A stretch of DNA of 64,000 nucleotides, taken from the NCBI RefSeq assembly GCF_900110495.1, contig NZ_FODX01000004.1:168300-232299 (forward strand), given 5' to 3'. This stretch comes from Nitrosovibrio sp. Nv6. GTDB taxonomy: Bacteria; Pseudomonadota; Gammaproteobacteria; Burkholderiales; Nitrosomonadaceae. Every line of letters begins with the position of its first letter. Within the stretch, counting starts at the first letter, position 1. Below are positions 18,304 through 27,472 of this stretch, piece by piece. The translations under genes and the position numbers were made by a program. The notes beneath the pieces were generated by a model that was not told where the DNA came from, made no database searches, and worked only from the letters and a program-made list of their open reading frames with translations.

Positions 18304-19262
18304 CGAAACCCCCGGCGCAAACCCTGCTCCATCATTCTGAGTCCAGTTTTCCAGATTGGCGAAGTAAGGGGTGCGGGCTGTGAAAGTACAGGCGCCGGGA
18401 TCAAACCGTGAAAACCCCGGACGCGAAAGCAATCCCGATGGCGGTCCAGAAAAGAACAGAGCCGGCGAAAGCGGCCCACCACGATTTCATCCGGCCGGTT
18501 CATCGCGCTATCAAGCAGTTCGAAATTATGAGAGAGAATAACAAACGCCTTACGCTCCGACTCCAGCGCTTGCCAGAGCAGACCTTCCATCTCACGGGAA
18601 GAACATGCCGTTATCTGTACATGCCGCAACGAGCGCGTCCCGCTATGAAAAACCGTCATGGGATATTCATAGACGCCTTCGCACTCGGCGGGCTCTACAA
18701 GTGGAACCGTCGGACTGACCCCGCTATCCAGTCCAAACATACTGGCGTTGTAGCTGCTATCGAAGGCAATGCGATTCGCAGCCAATGCCTGAAGGGTTTC
18801 CGTGTTGAAGCCGAAGCTTCCTGCTCGAAAGGCGTTCACACTTGGGCCTCCAGCTGATTCGATCAAATTCATCCCTGCTCGAATCAGAATCGTCTGCTCT
18901 TCCAAAGAAAAATAACGCAAGAACTGTTTTTTACCGCGGATGTTGTCCAGCAAAGGTTCATTTGATTCATCGACCCATTCGGTATGCATGTGAAGCTGTA
19001 CTTCATGGTCCTTCTCACGGATCAGGCTAAGAATCTCCGATAACCGTTCCAGCCCAAACCGGGTCGAAAAGAGCGGCTCAACGAAGAATACGCCCGTCAG
19101 GCCATGCTCCTGCAACTGGTGCAATTGATACGGTAAACCATAATCACCTCGGGACGTGGGGCCGTAGATATATCGCTGAAATGCGCTCGGAAACTTGGCA
19201 TCAATGTCTTTCCAGCCATCGCACCACACTTCGACGTCAACGGTAAGAAATACGTCGATCAT
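18300..19262 (-). CDS. Polysaccharide deacetylase-like protein
   Basis: NodB-fold carbohydrate esterase-like protein of 320 residues. It begins DVFLTVDVEVWCDGWKD, where the first Asp is the expected catalytic position, and continues with FFVEPLF, HEVQLHMHTEWVD (metal-binding His positions), NAFRAGSFGFN and VILSHNFELLD. The HxxxH-type motif appears as HMHTE. It is distinct from the PEP-CTERM-type deacetylase at 26.5 kb. Its stop overlaps the TTG of the next gene. It starts the downstream part of the block, about 100 bp after asnB. It likely removes acetyl groups from the exported polysaccharide or its lipid-linked precursor. Confidence 0.78.
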   Translation of the reverse strand: MIDVFLTVDVEVWCDGWKDIDAKFPSAFQRYIYGPTSRGDYGLPYQLHQLQEHGLTGVFFVEPLFSTRFGLERLSEILSLIREKDHEVQLHMHTEWVDESNEPLLDNIRGKKQFLRYFSLEEQTILIRAGMNLIESAGGPSVNAFRAGSFGFNTETLQALAANRIAFDSSYNASMFGLDSGVSPTVPLVEPAECEGVYEYPMTVFHSGTRSLRHVQITACSSREMEGLLWQALESERKAFVILSHNFELLDSAMNRPDEIVVGRFRRLCSFLDRHRDCFRVRGFHGLIPAPVLSQPAPLTSPIWKTGLRMMEQGLRRGFR

Positions 19263-19367
19263 TATTTGTCACCCCGGCGCCTCTGGAAGTGATGAGAGCC
19301 TGTTTTTCTCCAACAACCCTCGATATCAGCGGCATCCCTGTTATTTCCGGGTGTGCGATTACACATG

Positions 19368-21302
19368 TTATGCCACCTTCAGATCATTCTTGTATGAGCG
19401 CGGTTGCTCCGCGTGGAGCACATTGCGCAGGAATGATTCAAACATCAGCAGTGACCACAGGGAAGCGCTGTAATCACGCCGTCCCGATTGATGCTGGTCA
19501 AGCATCTCTTTCAGAAAAGCCTGGTTGAAGATTCCGGTATTGGCCAGGACGGGGCCCATCAAGGCATTGTTCAATTTCTGTCGAAGTGGACCGCGAAACC
19601 AGCTTGCCAGCGGCACCGAAAATCCCATCTTGTCGCGATAAAGGATGTCATTTGAAAGATAGGGTTCCAGCGACTTCTTGAATACATACTTGCCCTCTTG
19701 ACCATGGAGCTTGAAAGAGACAGGAAGGCCCGAGATCCATTCCACCAGCTTATGATCCAGCAACGGCACTCGCACTTCCAGGGCATGCGCCATGCTTGCC
19801 CGGTCCACTTTGGTCAGGATATCGCCTGCGAGATAGGTTTTCATATCCACGTATTGCACGCGGGACAGCGAATCCTGTGCGGGGCATTTGCCGGCATGCA
19901 TGCGCAGCACTTCCACGGCCTGATACCCCTGGAGACTGCGCTTGAAGGAATCGCTGAACAGGCACTGGCGCATCTTATCCTTCATGATCGAAACGCTATG
20001 GAAGTAGCCTTCCACCGAATCCCTGGCCAGAGCTTCAAAGGTGGACTTTGCGCGCAAAACTTTTGGCGCCCAGTCAGCCTTGGGATACAGGCTTCCAAGC
20101 AGGCCGAACAGGGGCTTGCGCAATCCCAGCGGCAGCGCGGATCTCATCCGCTCCTCATAAACGTGCCAGCGGTAGCGCCGGTAGCCGGCAAGATTTTCAT
20201 CGCCACCGTCGCCCGACAATGCTACCGTTACACGCTTTCTTGCCAACTCGCAAACCCGGTAGGTAGGCATGGCCGAACTGTCGGCGAAAGGTTCGTCATA
20301 CAGGGAGGCCAGCTTGTCTATAAGGTCAAAATCATCCTGGTCCACCTGACTTACATTGTGCCGGGTGTGATAGCGGTCGGCTACTTTTTGCGCGTACGCC
20401 GATTCGTTGAAGGCAGGATCGCCAAAAGAGATGGAGCATGTATTAACCGGTTCTTCCGCGATGTCGGCCATCATGGCGACTACCGCACTTGAATCGACCC
20501 CACCCGACAGGAAAGCACCCAGCGGCACCTCGGTCATGAGATGGATCTTTACCGATTCGCGCAACCGGACTATCAGTTCTTCCTGCGCTTCCTGCTCAGT
20601 GATGGAATCATGCAGTATAAACGGCACATCCCAGTACTGGCGCGGCTCGGGCATACTTTTTCCGCTGTGGAGTTTCAGGGTATGGGCTGGGGAAAGTTTA
20701 AAAGCCTGGCGGAATATTGTTTTTGGCTCAGGGATATAGCCATAAGCAAAGTAATCCTCGATTGCATGAGGATCCATATCGCGGATGAAATCCGGATGAG
20801 CAAGCAGCGCTTTGAGCTCAGACCCGAAAATGAGGGTGCCATCCGTTAGCAGGCTATAGTAGAGCGGTTTGATACCAAGCCGGTCGCGCGCAAGAAACAG
20901 AACTTGTTGGTTACGATCCCACAAGCCGAATGCAAACATGCCACGGAAACGGTTCACGCAATGCTCGCCCCACTCTTCCCAGGCGTGGACGATGACTTCT
21001 GTATCGCAATGGGTGCGAAAAACGTGCCCCAGGGCGGCAAGCTCTCTGGCGAGCTCCTGAAAGTTGTAGATTTCGCCGTTGAAAACCACCACTACGCTGC
21101 CATCTTCGTTGAAAAGCGGTTGCTGCCCGCTGGAGACGTCCATAATCGAAAGTCGGCGGTGGCCCAAGCCTACGCCCGCCTCTGTATACAGCTCTCCTTC
21201 ATCCGGTCCGCGGTGGACCTGAATCTGGTTCATTCGACCCAGCAGTGCCCGGTCGATTTCCCTTTTCCCGCGAGTATCAAATAGCCCGACGATCCCACAC
21301 AT
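19368..21302 (-). CDS. XrtA-associated amidotransferase (asparagine synthase-like)
   Basis: Asparagine-synthetase-like amidotransferase of the exosortase-A-associated subfamily (TIGR03108 type), thought to amidate a sugar or peptide moiety during exopolysaccharide synthesis. The class II glutaminase domain starts with catalytic Cys2 (MCGIVGLFDTRGKREID), with HRRLSIMD and FNGEIYNF. The synthetase domain carries the PP-loop GAFLSGGVDSSAVV and VALSGDGGDE. At 644 residues it has full family length. The ATG at 21302 is preceded by GAGGAAAG. It follows the glycosyltransferase gene by 27 bp in the same direction, in the gene order expected for XrtA clusters. Confidence 0.9.
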   Translation of the reverse strand: MCGIVGLFDTRGKREIDRALLGRMNQIQVHRGPDEGELYTEAGVGLGHRRLSIMDVSSGQQPLFNEDGSVVVVFNGEIYNFQELARELAALGHVFRTHCDTEVIVHAWEEWGEHCVNRFRGMFAFGLWDRNQQVLFLARDRLGIKPLYYSLLTDGTLIFGSELKALLAHPDFIRDMDPHAIEDYFAYGYIPEPKTIFRQAFKLSPAHTLKLHSGKSMPEPRQYWDVPFILHDSITEQEAQEELIVRLRESVKIHLMTEVPLGAFLSGGVDSSAVVAMMADIAEEPVNTCSISFGDPAFNESAYAQKVADRYHTRHNVSQVDQDDFDLIDKLASLYDEPFADSSAMPTYRVCELARKRVTVALSGDGGDENLAGYRRYRWHVYEERMRSALPLGLRKPLFGLLGSLYPKADWAPKVLRAKSTFEALARDSVEGYFHSVSIMKDKMRQCLFSDSFKRSLQGYQAVEVLRMHAGKCPAQDSLSRVQYVDMKTYLAGDILTKVDRASMAHALEVRVPLLDHKLVEWISGLPVSFKLHGQEGKYVFKKSLEPYLSNDILYRDKMGFSVPLASWFRGPLRQKLNNALMGPVLANTGIFNQAFLKEMLDQHQSGRRDYSASLWSLLMFESFLRNVLHAEQPRSYKNDLKVA

Positions 21303-21329
21303 GGTGTTCTTTCCTCGTTGTTCGGAACG

Positions 21330-22535
21330 CTACAGGCGCAAAGCCTTATCGTAGACCCCGAGATAGCCTTGGGTCATGGCCTCGAGACTGAAGCTTGCCT
21401 CGATTTGTTGCCGTGCTGCTTTGCCGTGATTGGCGATCAAAACCGGGTTTCGATAATATTTCAATATCGCGTCCTTCATTGCCGCCGGTACGTCCGGGGG
21501 AATGAGCATTCCTGTACGCCCTTCTCTCACAAGTTCCGCATTTCCACCAACGTTTGTCGCGATTACCGGCAAACCAGTAGACATCGCTTCCAGTATCGTA
21601 TTTGATATGCCCTCGCCCAAGGAAGGGAGCACAAACAGATCCATGGCGCGCATCAGTTGCGGAATGTCGGCACGCTCGCCTGGAAACCACGCAAGAGCCT
21701 CTGCTCCCGCTTGGCGCAACATGTCGGCGCATGCTTGCCGCGAGTTTCCTTCACCAATAATCAGAAGCCGAACGCGTTCCCGAGCCTCCGGCACTTCTTT
21801 CACCAGCAACAGAAAAGCCCGAATCAGGCTGGGAAAATTTTTAACCTCGGTCATTCTGCCGACACTGCCAATGACGAAAGTATTTTTCGTGAAAAATCCT
21901 TCCGGCAGGTCGCCAGAAAGTGCAGCGCCAATGCCTTCGCTATTACGGGGATGAAAACGGAGACTGTCAACCCCATTGTAGATCTGGTTAATTCGATCTG
22001 GCGTGGCTCCCACGGTATTGATGAGCCAGCCTTCCAGATCTTTGCTGACCGTGATGAAATGATTTACAAAAGGGCGAATTCCCTTTCGGAGGAGATTGTA
22101 TTTACGATTTTTTCCGTACAAGTCAAAAACATCCCGGCCGTGCTCGCCGTGCACTCGTGCCCGGGCTCCTGCAAAGGCGGCAATTACCTGACCCTCCATG
22201 GTCCCGAGATTGCGAGTATGTACGATGTCCGGCCTCAGCCGCCTGAATGTCTTGAAGAGATTGAGATAAACGCTGAAATCCTGCCCCTCGCGCTTATGCA
22301 GCGCCACGATTTCGACATTCTCCCTGGTTATCCGCCGCCGGAAATCCGAGTATCCTTTCAAACACACGATCGCGTGGCGATAGCGCTCGGGCGGGATATG
22401 ATTGATCAGGTTTACAAGCCCATTTTCCAGGCCACCTACACCCAAATGGTGGATTACATGAACGATAAGTGGCGGCTGCTGAGCACTTCCAGCAGGTTTT
22501 ATCGGGCCTTGCCGATGACTAGCGATTGCCTGCAT
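21330..22535 (-). CDS. XrtA-associated glycosyltransferase (second, TIGR03088 type)
   Basis: GT4-family glycosyltransferase that adds a sugar during exopolysaccharide repeat assembly. The family N-terminus is LIVHVIHHLGVGGLENGLVNL, and the donor-binding C-terminal half carries FVLPSLGEGISNTILEAM and STGLPVIATNVGG, the typical EX7E region. The frame is open to 22874 inside xrtA. The first plausible start is the ATG at 22535, overlapping the xrtA stop by 17 bp and giving 401 residues. Tight coupling to xrtA and asnB supports assignment to the exosortase-A glycosyltransferase subfamily. The sugar specificity cannot be read from sequence. Confidence 0.87.
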   Translation of the reverse strand: MQAIASHRQGPIKPAGSAQQPPLIVHVIHHLGVGGLENGLVNLINHIPPERYRHAIVCLKGYSDFRRRITRENVEIVALHKREGQDFSVYLNLFKTFRRLRPDIVHTRNLGTMEGQVIAAFAGARARVHGEHGRDVFDLYGKNRKYNLLRKGIRPFVNHFITVSKDLEGWLINTVGATPDRINQIYNGVDSLRFHPRNSEGIGAALSGDLPEGFFTKNTFVIGSVGRMTEVKNFPSLIRAFLLLVKEVPEARERVRLLIIGEGNSRQACADMLRQAGAEALAWFPGERADIPQLMRAMDLFVLPSLGEGISNTILEAMSTGLPVIATNVGGNAELVREGRTGMLIPPDVPAAMKDAILKYYRNPVLIANHGKAARQQIEASFSLEAMTQGYLGVYDKALRL

Positions 22536-24114
22536 TCCGAACCACGTCTGCAATGGCGGGCAACATATCGCCGAGAAAAGCCTGAAGTACCGGCACAGCT
22601 TCGTCTGGTGTCTCTTCGTATTGAGCGGCGATAATAATCTCTGCGCCATCGCCGCCCCTGCCCAGGAGCTTATTTCTGGCCAGGATGAATTTGGCCAAGT
22701 AGGGACTGGCGGTGATCTCATCGCCGAGCCAATACCAGCGCCATACAAGCAGCTTTTTCGAGGACGAGCGCAGCGAGTTCTGGTTAACGGTTTCCTCCTG
22801 AGGCCCGAAGGATACACTTCGCTTATCCTGTTTGATGTCGTGCCAACTGGATCCGTTTTCTCCAGCGAGTACATTTTGATAGCTGATCAATTCCGCTCCC
22901 TGCTGCTGATTGCGGTAATAACTGATGTAAAGATCCACCGCTCCTTCTCTATTCCGGTAGGTTTGCAGCAATTGGGCAGTAGCGCCCACATATTCAGGCT
23001 TCCAGTCGGAAACCTGGCTTGAACTGATCCGCCACTTTCCACGAATACCGGGGATTTCAATTTCGGACCCGGACGCTGAGGCGCCGAAATACTCGCGCTC
23101 CAGGTGATCGGCATACAGTGGCCAAATGTATGCCACGGCAAGGACAGCGGCAGCAGCGAAAACGGTGCTCCTCAGCGCAGGCTTGCTGGCCGGTTCTGAC
23201 CCGTTTTCATGTTTGCTGGCGGTCCTGTTATCGATATCGTATTCGTTGTCATCCTCGCGCCAGAAGGAGCCGATCCAGAATAACAGCAACATCACGACGC
23301 CGAAGAATAACCAGCCGTAGATCAGGTGATCGATCCCCACAGCCAACTGCATGTCGCTCAGATGGCCGGTCATTACGATCAGATAGGCGCGGATGCCGTT
23401 GGCAACAATAGGCACAATCACGGATAAGGCAATGAATGCCAGACGACGCTTCAGGCTACGGTATGTCATGTATGCATAAAGCGTACCTAGTGTAAAAGAG
23501 GCGATCAGATAACGTAAGCCGCTGCAGGCTTCCACAACGGACCAATTTCCGCTCGGAATGGAAAAAAAACTGCCTTCCCGATAAACAGGAATACCGGTCC
23601 ATTGAAGCGCCGTTACGGTAAAGTCGGCGGTAAAATCGATCAGTGGCGAAATCAATCCATCCCCAAAAGGTACCGCGAGCAGGAGATAAGCCAGCGGAAA
23701 AGCGAGCGCCCAGACGATGCGGCTTCCCAGCATTGCCCAAACTGTGGCGGGAACCATCGCAATCAGTAACAGTTGCGCAAATACCTGGACGCCGGCCAGC
23801 GTTGCCAGCAGCCAGCAAAAACCGAGGCTGGCAAGCGCCAGCAGAGCCAGGAGATTGGGCTGAGAGGAAAGTTTACCGAGATGCTTGCGTTGTCCCCAGA
23901 TCAGGTAGGCGCTGAAGGGAAAAATGAGAAAGCCATGGGCAAACGTTTCGGACCGCATCCAGATTGAAATCATGGACCAAGTGGTTTCGCGGTAGCCGAT
24001 GAGGATTGCTGCAATAGTGGTGAGAGTGAGCAGAGCGACGGCCACCCTCAGCTTCTGCTGATCCGGTGCTGCCGTGGAATCATGCGTGACCTGTTGCGGC
24101 ATTTGCACATTCAT
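22519..24114 (-). CDS. xrtA: Exosortase A with fused EpsI domain
   Basis: Membrane cysteine protease/transpeptidase that processes PEP-CTERM proteins and links them to the export and exopolysaccharide system. Of 531 residues, the first 285 form the multi-spanning exosortase. They carry catalytic Cys197 (VVEACSGLRYL), Arg242 (ANGIRAYLIV) and His263 (GIDHLIYGW). After a hydrophilic linker and one more helix (about 313-330), the remainder is an EpsI-type periplasmic domain (IRGKWRISSSQVSDWKPEYVG). The fusion of EpsI to the exosortase is the usual XrtA form. It lies in the middle of the exopolysaccharide operon. No PEP-CTERM substrate gene is seen in this window, so targets must be elsewhere. Confidence 0.93.
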   Translation of the reverse strand: MNVQMPQQVTHDSTAAPDQQKLRVAVALLTLTTIAAILIGYRETTWSMISIWMRSETFAHGFLIFPFSAYLIWGQRKHLGKLSSQPNLLALLALASLGFCWLLATLAGVQVFAQLLLIAMVPATVWAMLGSRIVWALAFPLAYLLLAVPFGDGLISPLIDFTADFTVTALQWTGIPVYREGSFFSIPSGNWSVVEACSGLRYLIASFTLGTLYAYMTYRSLKRRLAFIALSVIVPIVANGIRAYLIVMTGHLSDMQLAVGIDHLIYGWLFFGVVMLLLFWIGSFWREDDNEYDIDNRTASKHENGSEPASKPALRSTVFAAAAVLAVAYIWPLYADHLEREYFGASASGSEIEIPGIRGKWRISSSQVSDWKPEYVGATAQLLQTYRNREGAVDLYISYYRNQQQGAELISYQNVLAGENGSSWHDIKQDKRSVSFGPQEETVNQNSLRSSSKKLLVWRWYWLGDEITASPYLAKFILARNKLLGRGGDGAEIIIAAQYEETPDEAVPVLQAFLGDMLPAIADVVRNAGNR

Positions 24115-24175
24115 ACCCCGTCATCTCCCGCGGCTCGTATTTTCTTTTGCAAGGTATGTAAATGGTTCCGGTTAA

Positions 24176-25381
24176 TCAACTTGTCTGCGGTTGTGACAGG
24201 AGCGTGTCGATTCGGCCCAGGCTTTCATTCCAGCTGTAGTCTTTTAGAACGCGAGCTCTGGCGGCACAGCCGATGGCACGGTTTGGCGCGCACTGCAGCA
24301 GCGTAATAATTCGGCTGACAAATTCGCTTTCATCGTTGGCGACTACCAGTTCCTGATCAGGCGAGGCGCTTATTCCCTCCACCGCTTGAGGAGACGCGAT
24401 TACGATCTTTTCCATTGCCATGGCTTCCAGCACTTTATTCTGTATTCCACGAGCGATGCGCAGCGGCGCAACGGCCAGCGACGCATGGGCAAGATACGGC
24501 CGGACGTCCGGCACCGACCCGGTTACCGTCACGCCGGGAAGAGCAGAAAGAGCCGTTACCGTTGCCGTCGGACGGGCGCCAACAATATAGAACTCAACCT
24601 TGGGCAGTTGAGCGCTAATAGCCGGGAAGACGCTGCGTGCAAACCACTCCACCGCATCAACGTTGGCCCAGTAATCCATAGCGCCGACAAAGATCAGGAT
24701 ACTCGTTCCGGCTGGGTACGGATTAGGGTAAATATTTTGCGGGGAGAAATAGCCTGCGTCGACACCATTATTGAAATAAGTGACTTTTGCTGCGGCTTCC
24801 GGAGCAAGTTGCTTGAATAGATCGGCCTCCGCCTCGGAAACGAAGGTTGCGCTATCAAAATCCCTGACGACCTGTCTTTCGTAGCCGAGCAACAACCTCG
24901 ACTCACGCTGGTAGATCCAGCTCATCGGCCAGCTCGTGGTCGCCGCATATTGCATCCATTTATCCGAATCGATATCCACGAAATCCATGGTTCGGCGGAC
25001 ATGACTGGCATGACTGACATATTGCGCCATCGCCGATGAGAAGATCAGGACGTCTCTAACAGGCCGTGTTCCAAGCATATCGTTTACCCATGCCTGCAAC
25101 CGCTTGTCCCGATAATAGGGCAAGCTTAGAGGCTGCCCGGAAAAAAGGCCGCGGAGACTACGTAGACGTGCCATCCTGGGGTGAAGATCGAGAAAACAGG
25201 TTTCCCCACAAAGGTTTCTGACCTTCTCCAGATACTTCCGGTCATTCTCGTCATCAATAAACGTGCCGAGATGAATCCGATAGCGTTCGCTCAAATGCTT
25301 GAGCAGATGATAAGACCTTATTTTGTCTCCCTTGTTCGGCGGATAAGGAATTCGGTGGACAAGGTAAAGAAGTTCCTGCAT
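24176..25381 (-). CDS. XrtA-associated glycosyltransferase (first, TIGR03087 type)
   Basis: GT4-type sugar transferase of 401 residues. The opening ELLYLVHRIPYPPNKGDKIRSYHLLKHL and the middle VDIDSDKWMQYA are characteristic of the PEP-CTERM/EpsH1-associated transferase subfamily. The C-terminal donor half has FVGAMDYWANVDAVEWF, VAPLRIARGIQNKVLEAMAM and a second acidic site. It probably acts in the cytoplasm on the lipid-linked repeat unit. The ATG is at 25381, four bases after the FemAB-type stop; xrtA follows about 60 bp downstream. It forms one transcription unit with its neighbours. Confidence 0.88.
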   Translation of the reverse strand: MQELLYLVHRIPYPPNKGDKIRSYHLLKHLSERYRIHLGTFIDDENDRKYLEKVRNLCGETCFLDLHPRMARLRSLRGLFSGQPLSLPYYRDKRLQAWVNDMLGTRPVRDVLIFSSAMAQYVSHASHVRRTMDFVDIDSDKWMQYAATTSWPMSWIYQRESRLLLGYERQVVRDFDSATFVSEAEADLFKQLAPEAAAKVTYFNNGVDAGYFSPQNIYPNPYPAGTSILIFVGAMDYWANVDAVEWFARSVFPAISAQLPKVEFYIVGARPTATVTALSALPGVTVTGSVPDVRPYLAHASLAVAPLRIARGIQNKVLEAMAMEKIVIASPQAVEGISASPDQELVVANDESEFVSRIITLLQCAPNRAIGCAARARVLKDYSWNESLGRIDTLLSQPQTS

Positions 25382-25385
25382 TGAC

Positions 25386-26471
25386 CTAACCCAGATTCCT
25401 TACTATGTGGGGGCCGACAAGATTCGCGAGCGAAAGGGGGAGTTTCCGCCACGCCTTGATGAAGAGCTGATATTTGGGGTTAAGAGGGTTATGGTCGGGC
25501 ACCACTTCGGACCGATGGAGCTGGTATTCGTAGTGAAGCGGTTGCGGCTCGAATCCCCAGTTCTTCTTGAAATCGAAAGAGCCGGAATTACGTTTGCTAC
25601 GACCGAAGTCAAAGGTTTTATAGCCTCTTTCACATGCGCGCCGCATCAATTCCCAATACATGAAATCGTTTCCTGCCACATCTCTCGCCTCACTGGTCCC
25701 GCCCCCGTAATAAGGCAGGACTTCGTCGCGAAAATAAAAACTCATCACGCCGCTGATAGTACGCCCCCCTTTGACGATAATCATGAGTTCGCAATCGTCC
25801 GCGAAAACCTCTTCGAGAAGGCGGAAATATTGTTTCGAGAAAACAGGCGTGCCAAGGCGGTGTACGCTGGCGGAATAGGCCGAAAAAAAGCGTCCCGTAT
25901 CCTCGTCTATGGTACTCTCCAGTCCGCTTTTGATACCCTTTCGCACCATCGCGCGCTGCTTGCGTGGGATCTGCTGCATGTTCTGGTCCACTTCCGGCGC
26001 TATCTCTTTGCGGAAAGTCACGTAGAGGTCCTTGGTCGGCCAGTCCGCGTGCAGCATTTTCACGTTCCGGTATTCAAGGTGATCCACGCGAAGCCGTGAA
26101 GCAAGCGCCTGAGCGGCGTGGTCAAGCGCTTCCCGGCTGGGGTCCGATATTGCGGCGATTCCCCCGTAGACACAAAATGGCAGGGAACTCAGGGAATGAC
26201 CAAAAAGGCGACTGTTGATTTCTGCCAGAGGCAGAACTCCCTGAATCTGCCCGCCTGATTCAGCGTATAGAAACCAGGTTTTATGCCCGAATGCACGCTC
26301 GATCACCGTCTGCCAGCCGGCACGATGAAAGAAGGTGGCTTCGGGACTGGCGAGTACGAATTCATCCCATCGTTTCGTCTCTTGTGGTTGCAACAGATGT
26401 ACCGATGGCATGCCGACCTGAAGAGAGGAATCCCTGTGATCGTCCTGGACCAGATCGATGACAGCACTCAT
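25386..26471 (-). CDS. XrtA-associated FemAB-family protein
   Basis: FemAB-like GNAT protein of the PEP-CTERM-associated subfamily (TIGR03019 type), probably an aminoacyl or acyl transferase acting on the polysaccharide precursor. Motifs: FFHRAGWQTVIERAFGHKTWFLYAE, PFCVYGGIAA, RKQRAMVRKGIKSGLES, GVMSFYFRDEVLPYYGGG, and FDFGRSKRNSGSFDFKKNWGF near the end. I set the start at the ATG at 26471, which forms an ATGA overlap with the stop of the upstream deacetylase, giving 361 residues; upstream codons to 26630 lie inside the deacetylase. It differs from the CelD-like trio at 15-18 kb. Confidence 0.87.
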   Translation of the reverse strand: MSAVIDLVQDDHRDSSLQVGMPSVHLLQPQETKRWDEFVLASPEATFFHRAGWQTVIERAFGHKTWFLYAESGGQIQGVLPLAEINSRLFGHSLSSLPFCVYGGIAAISDPSREALDHAAQALASRLRVDHLEYRNVKMLHADWPTKDLYVTFRKEIAPEVDQNMQQIPRKQRAMVRKGIKSGLESTIDEDTGRFFSAYSASVHRLGTPVFSKQYFRLLEEVFADDCELMIIVKGGRTISGVMSFYFRDEVLPYYGGGTSEARDVAGNDFMYWELMRRACERGYKTFDFGRSKRNSGSFDFKKNWGFEPQPLHYEYQLHRSEVVPDHNPLNPKYQLFIKAWRKLPLSLANLVGPHIVRNLG

Positions 26472-27319
26472 GCATCCTGTTCCAGAAAAATACGGTCCAC
26501 ACGGTCCCACTTGAAATCGCGGATAAGTGTCCTTACCCGGTCCTCCATACGATTGAGATTGTAATAATGGCGAAAGCGTGTCTTCATGCTGATACCCGTT
26601 TGCCGCGGTTGCTGATGATCGATTTCCCAAGGGTGAAAATAGAAGATCGCGGATTGTTTTTCAAGCTGATTCAATCTCTGCAGGAACCATCGTGAAACCG
26701 GGTAGGGCCACAACCGGAAATAGCCGCCGCCACCAGCAGGAAGGTTCCGCTTGAACACGCGCATTGTAGTGATCGGCACCTCGAGCAAGCCGTTGGCGCG
26801 GCGCGGATAATAGGCGAAGCGCGGCGCATCGGGTATGCCGTAATGGTCGTGCTGAATCGGATAAATGCTGGAACTGTAGCGGTAACCAGCTTCCTCAAGC
26901 AGGTCCAGAGCCCACTGATTATGACGGCCTATGGAAAAGCTCGGCGCCCGGTAACCAAGTACCGCCTGACCACCGATATCTTCAAGAATCGCTTTACTTC
27001 TGGTTATATCGTCACGGAATTCATGGGGTTCCTGATCCGAAACCCGATGATGAGCCCATCCATGGCTTGCAAGTTCGTGGCCATTTGCGACGATTCGTTT
27101 GACCATGGCGGGGTAACGGTCGGCGATCCATCCCAAGGTAAAAAAAGTCGCTTGAGTACCTTCCTCATTCAGCAAGGCGAGGATTCGATCAATATTGAAT
27201 TCCACCCGGCAGGATATGGACGTCCACGATTCCCTCGGAATATGAGAAGCAAAAGCCGAAACCTGAAAATAGTCCTCCACGTCGACGGTCATCGCGTTGC
27301 GTATCGGTAACGGATTCAT
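26468..27319 (-). CDS. XrtA-associated polysaccharide deacetylase
   Basis: NodB-domain deacetylase of the PEP-CTERM locus subfamily (TIGR03006 type). The start reads NAMTVDVEDYFQVSAF, with the catalytic/metal Asp pair. It continues with ATFFTLGWIADRYP, ANGHELASHGWAHHRVSD (the metal His pair), LGYRAPSFSIG, and a C-terminal FYFHPWEIDHQQPR with the conserved His. The length of 283 residues is typical. It has no signal peptide, consistent with action on a cytoplasmic lipid-linked intermediate. The ATGA overlap with the following FemAB gene implies coupled translation. Confidence 0.9.
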   Translation of the reverse strand: MNPLPIRNAMTVDVEDYFQVSAFASHIPRESWTSISCRVEFNIDRILALLNEEGTQATFFTLGWIADRYPAMVKRIVANGHELASHGWAHHRVSDQEPHEFRDDITRSKAILEDIGGQAVLGYRAPSFSIGRHNQWALDLLEEAGYRYSSSIYPIQHDHYGIPDAPRFAYYPRRANGLLEVPITTMRVFKRNLPAGGGGYFRLWPYPVSRWFLQRLNQLEKQSAIFYFHPWEIDHQQPRQTGISMKTRFRHYYNLNRMEDRVRTLIRDFKWDRVDRIFLEQDA

Positions 27320-27472
27320 TTGAACACCTCGTGCTGTCCAGGCAAGACGACCGGCTTTGCAGTCTGCGGCTCAGGCGTTTGTGGGTAGAGCCCGGCGAAT
27401 CCTGCGGATAACCGACCGTAAATGTTATGACCAAGTAGCATAACTGGCGTGGGCGATGCGCATGAGCCCTGT

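Noticed and set aside
21657..22634. A 325-codon open frame on the plus strand
   Set aside because: Shadow of the glycosyltransferase and xrtA genes on the minus strand.
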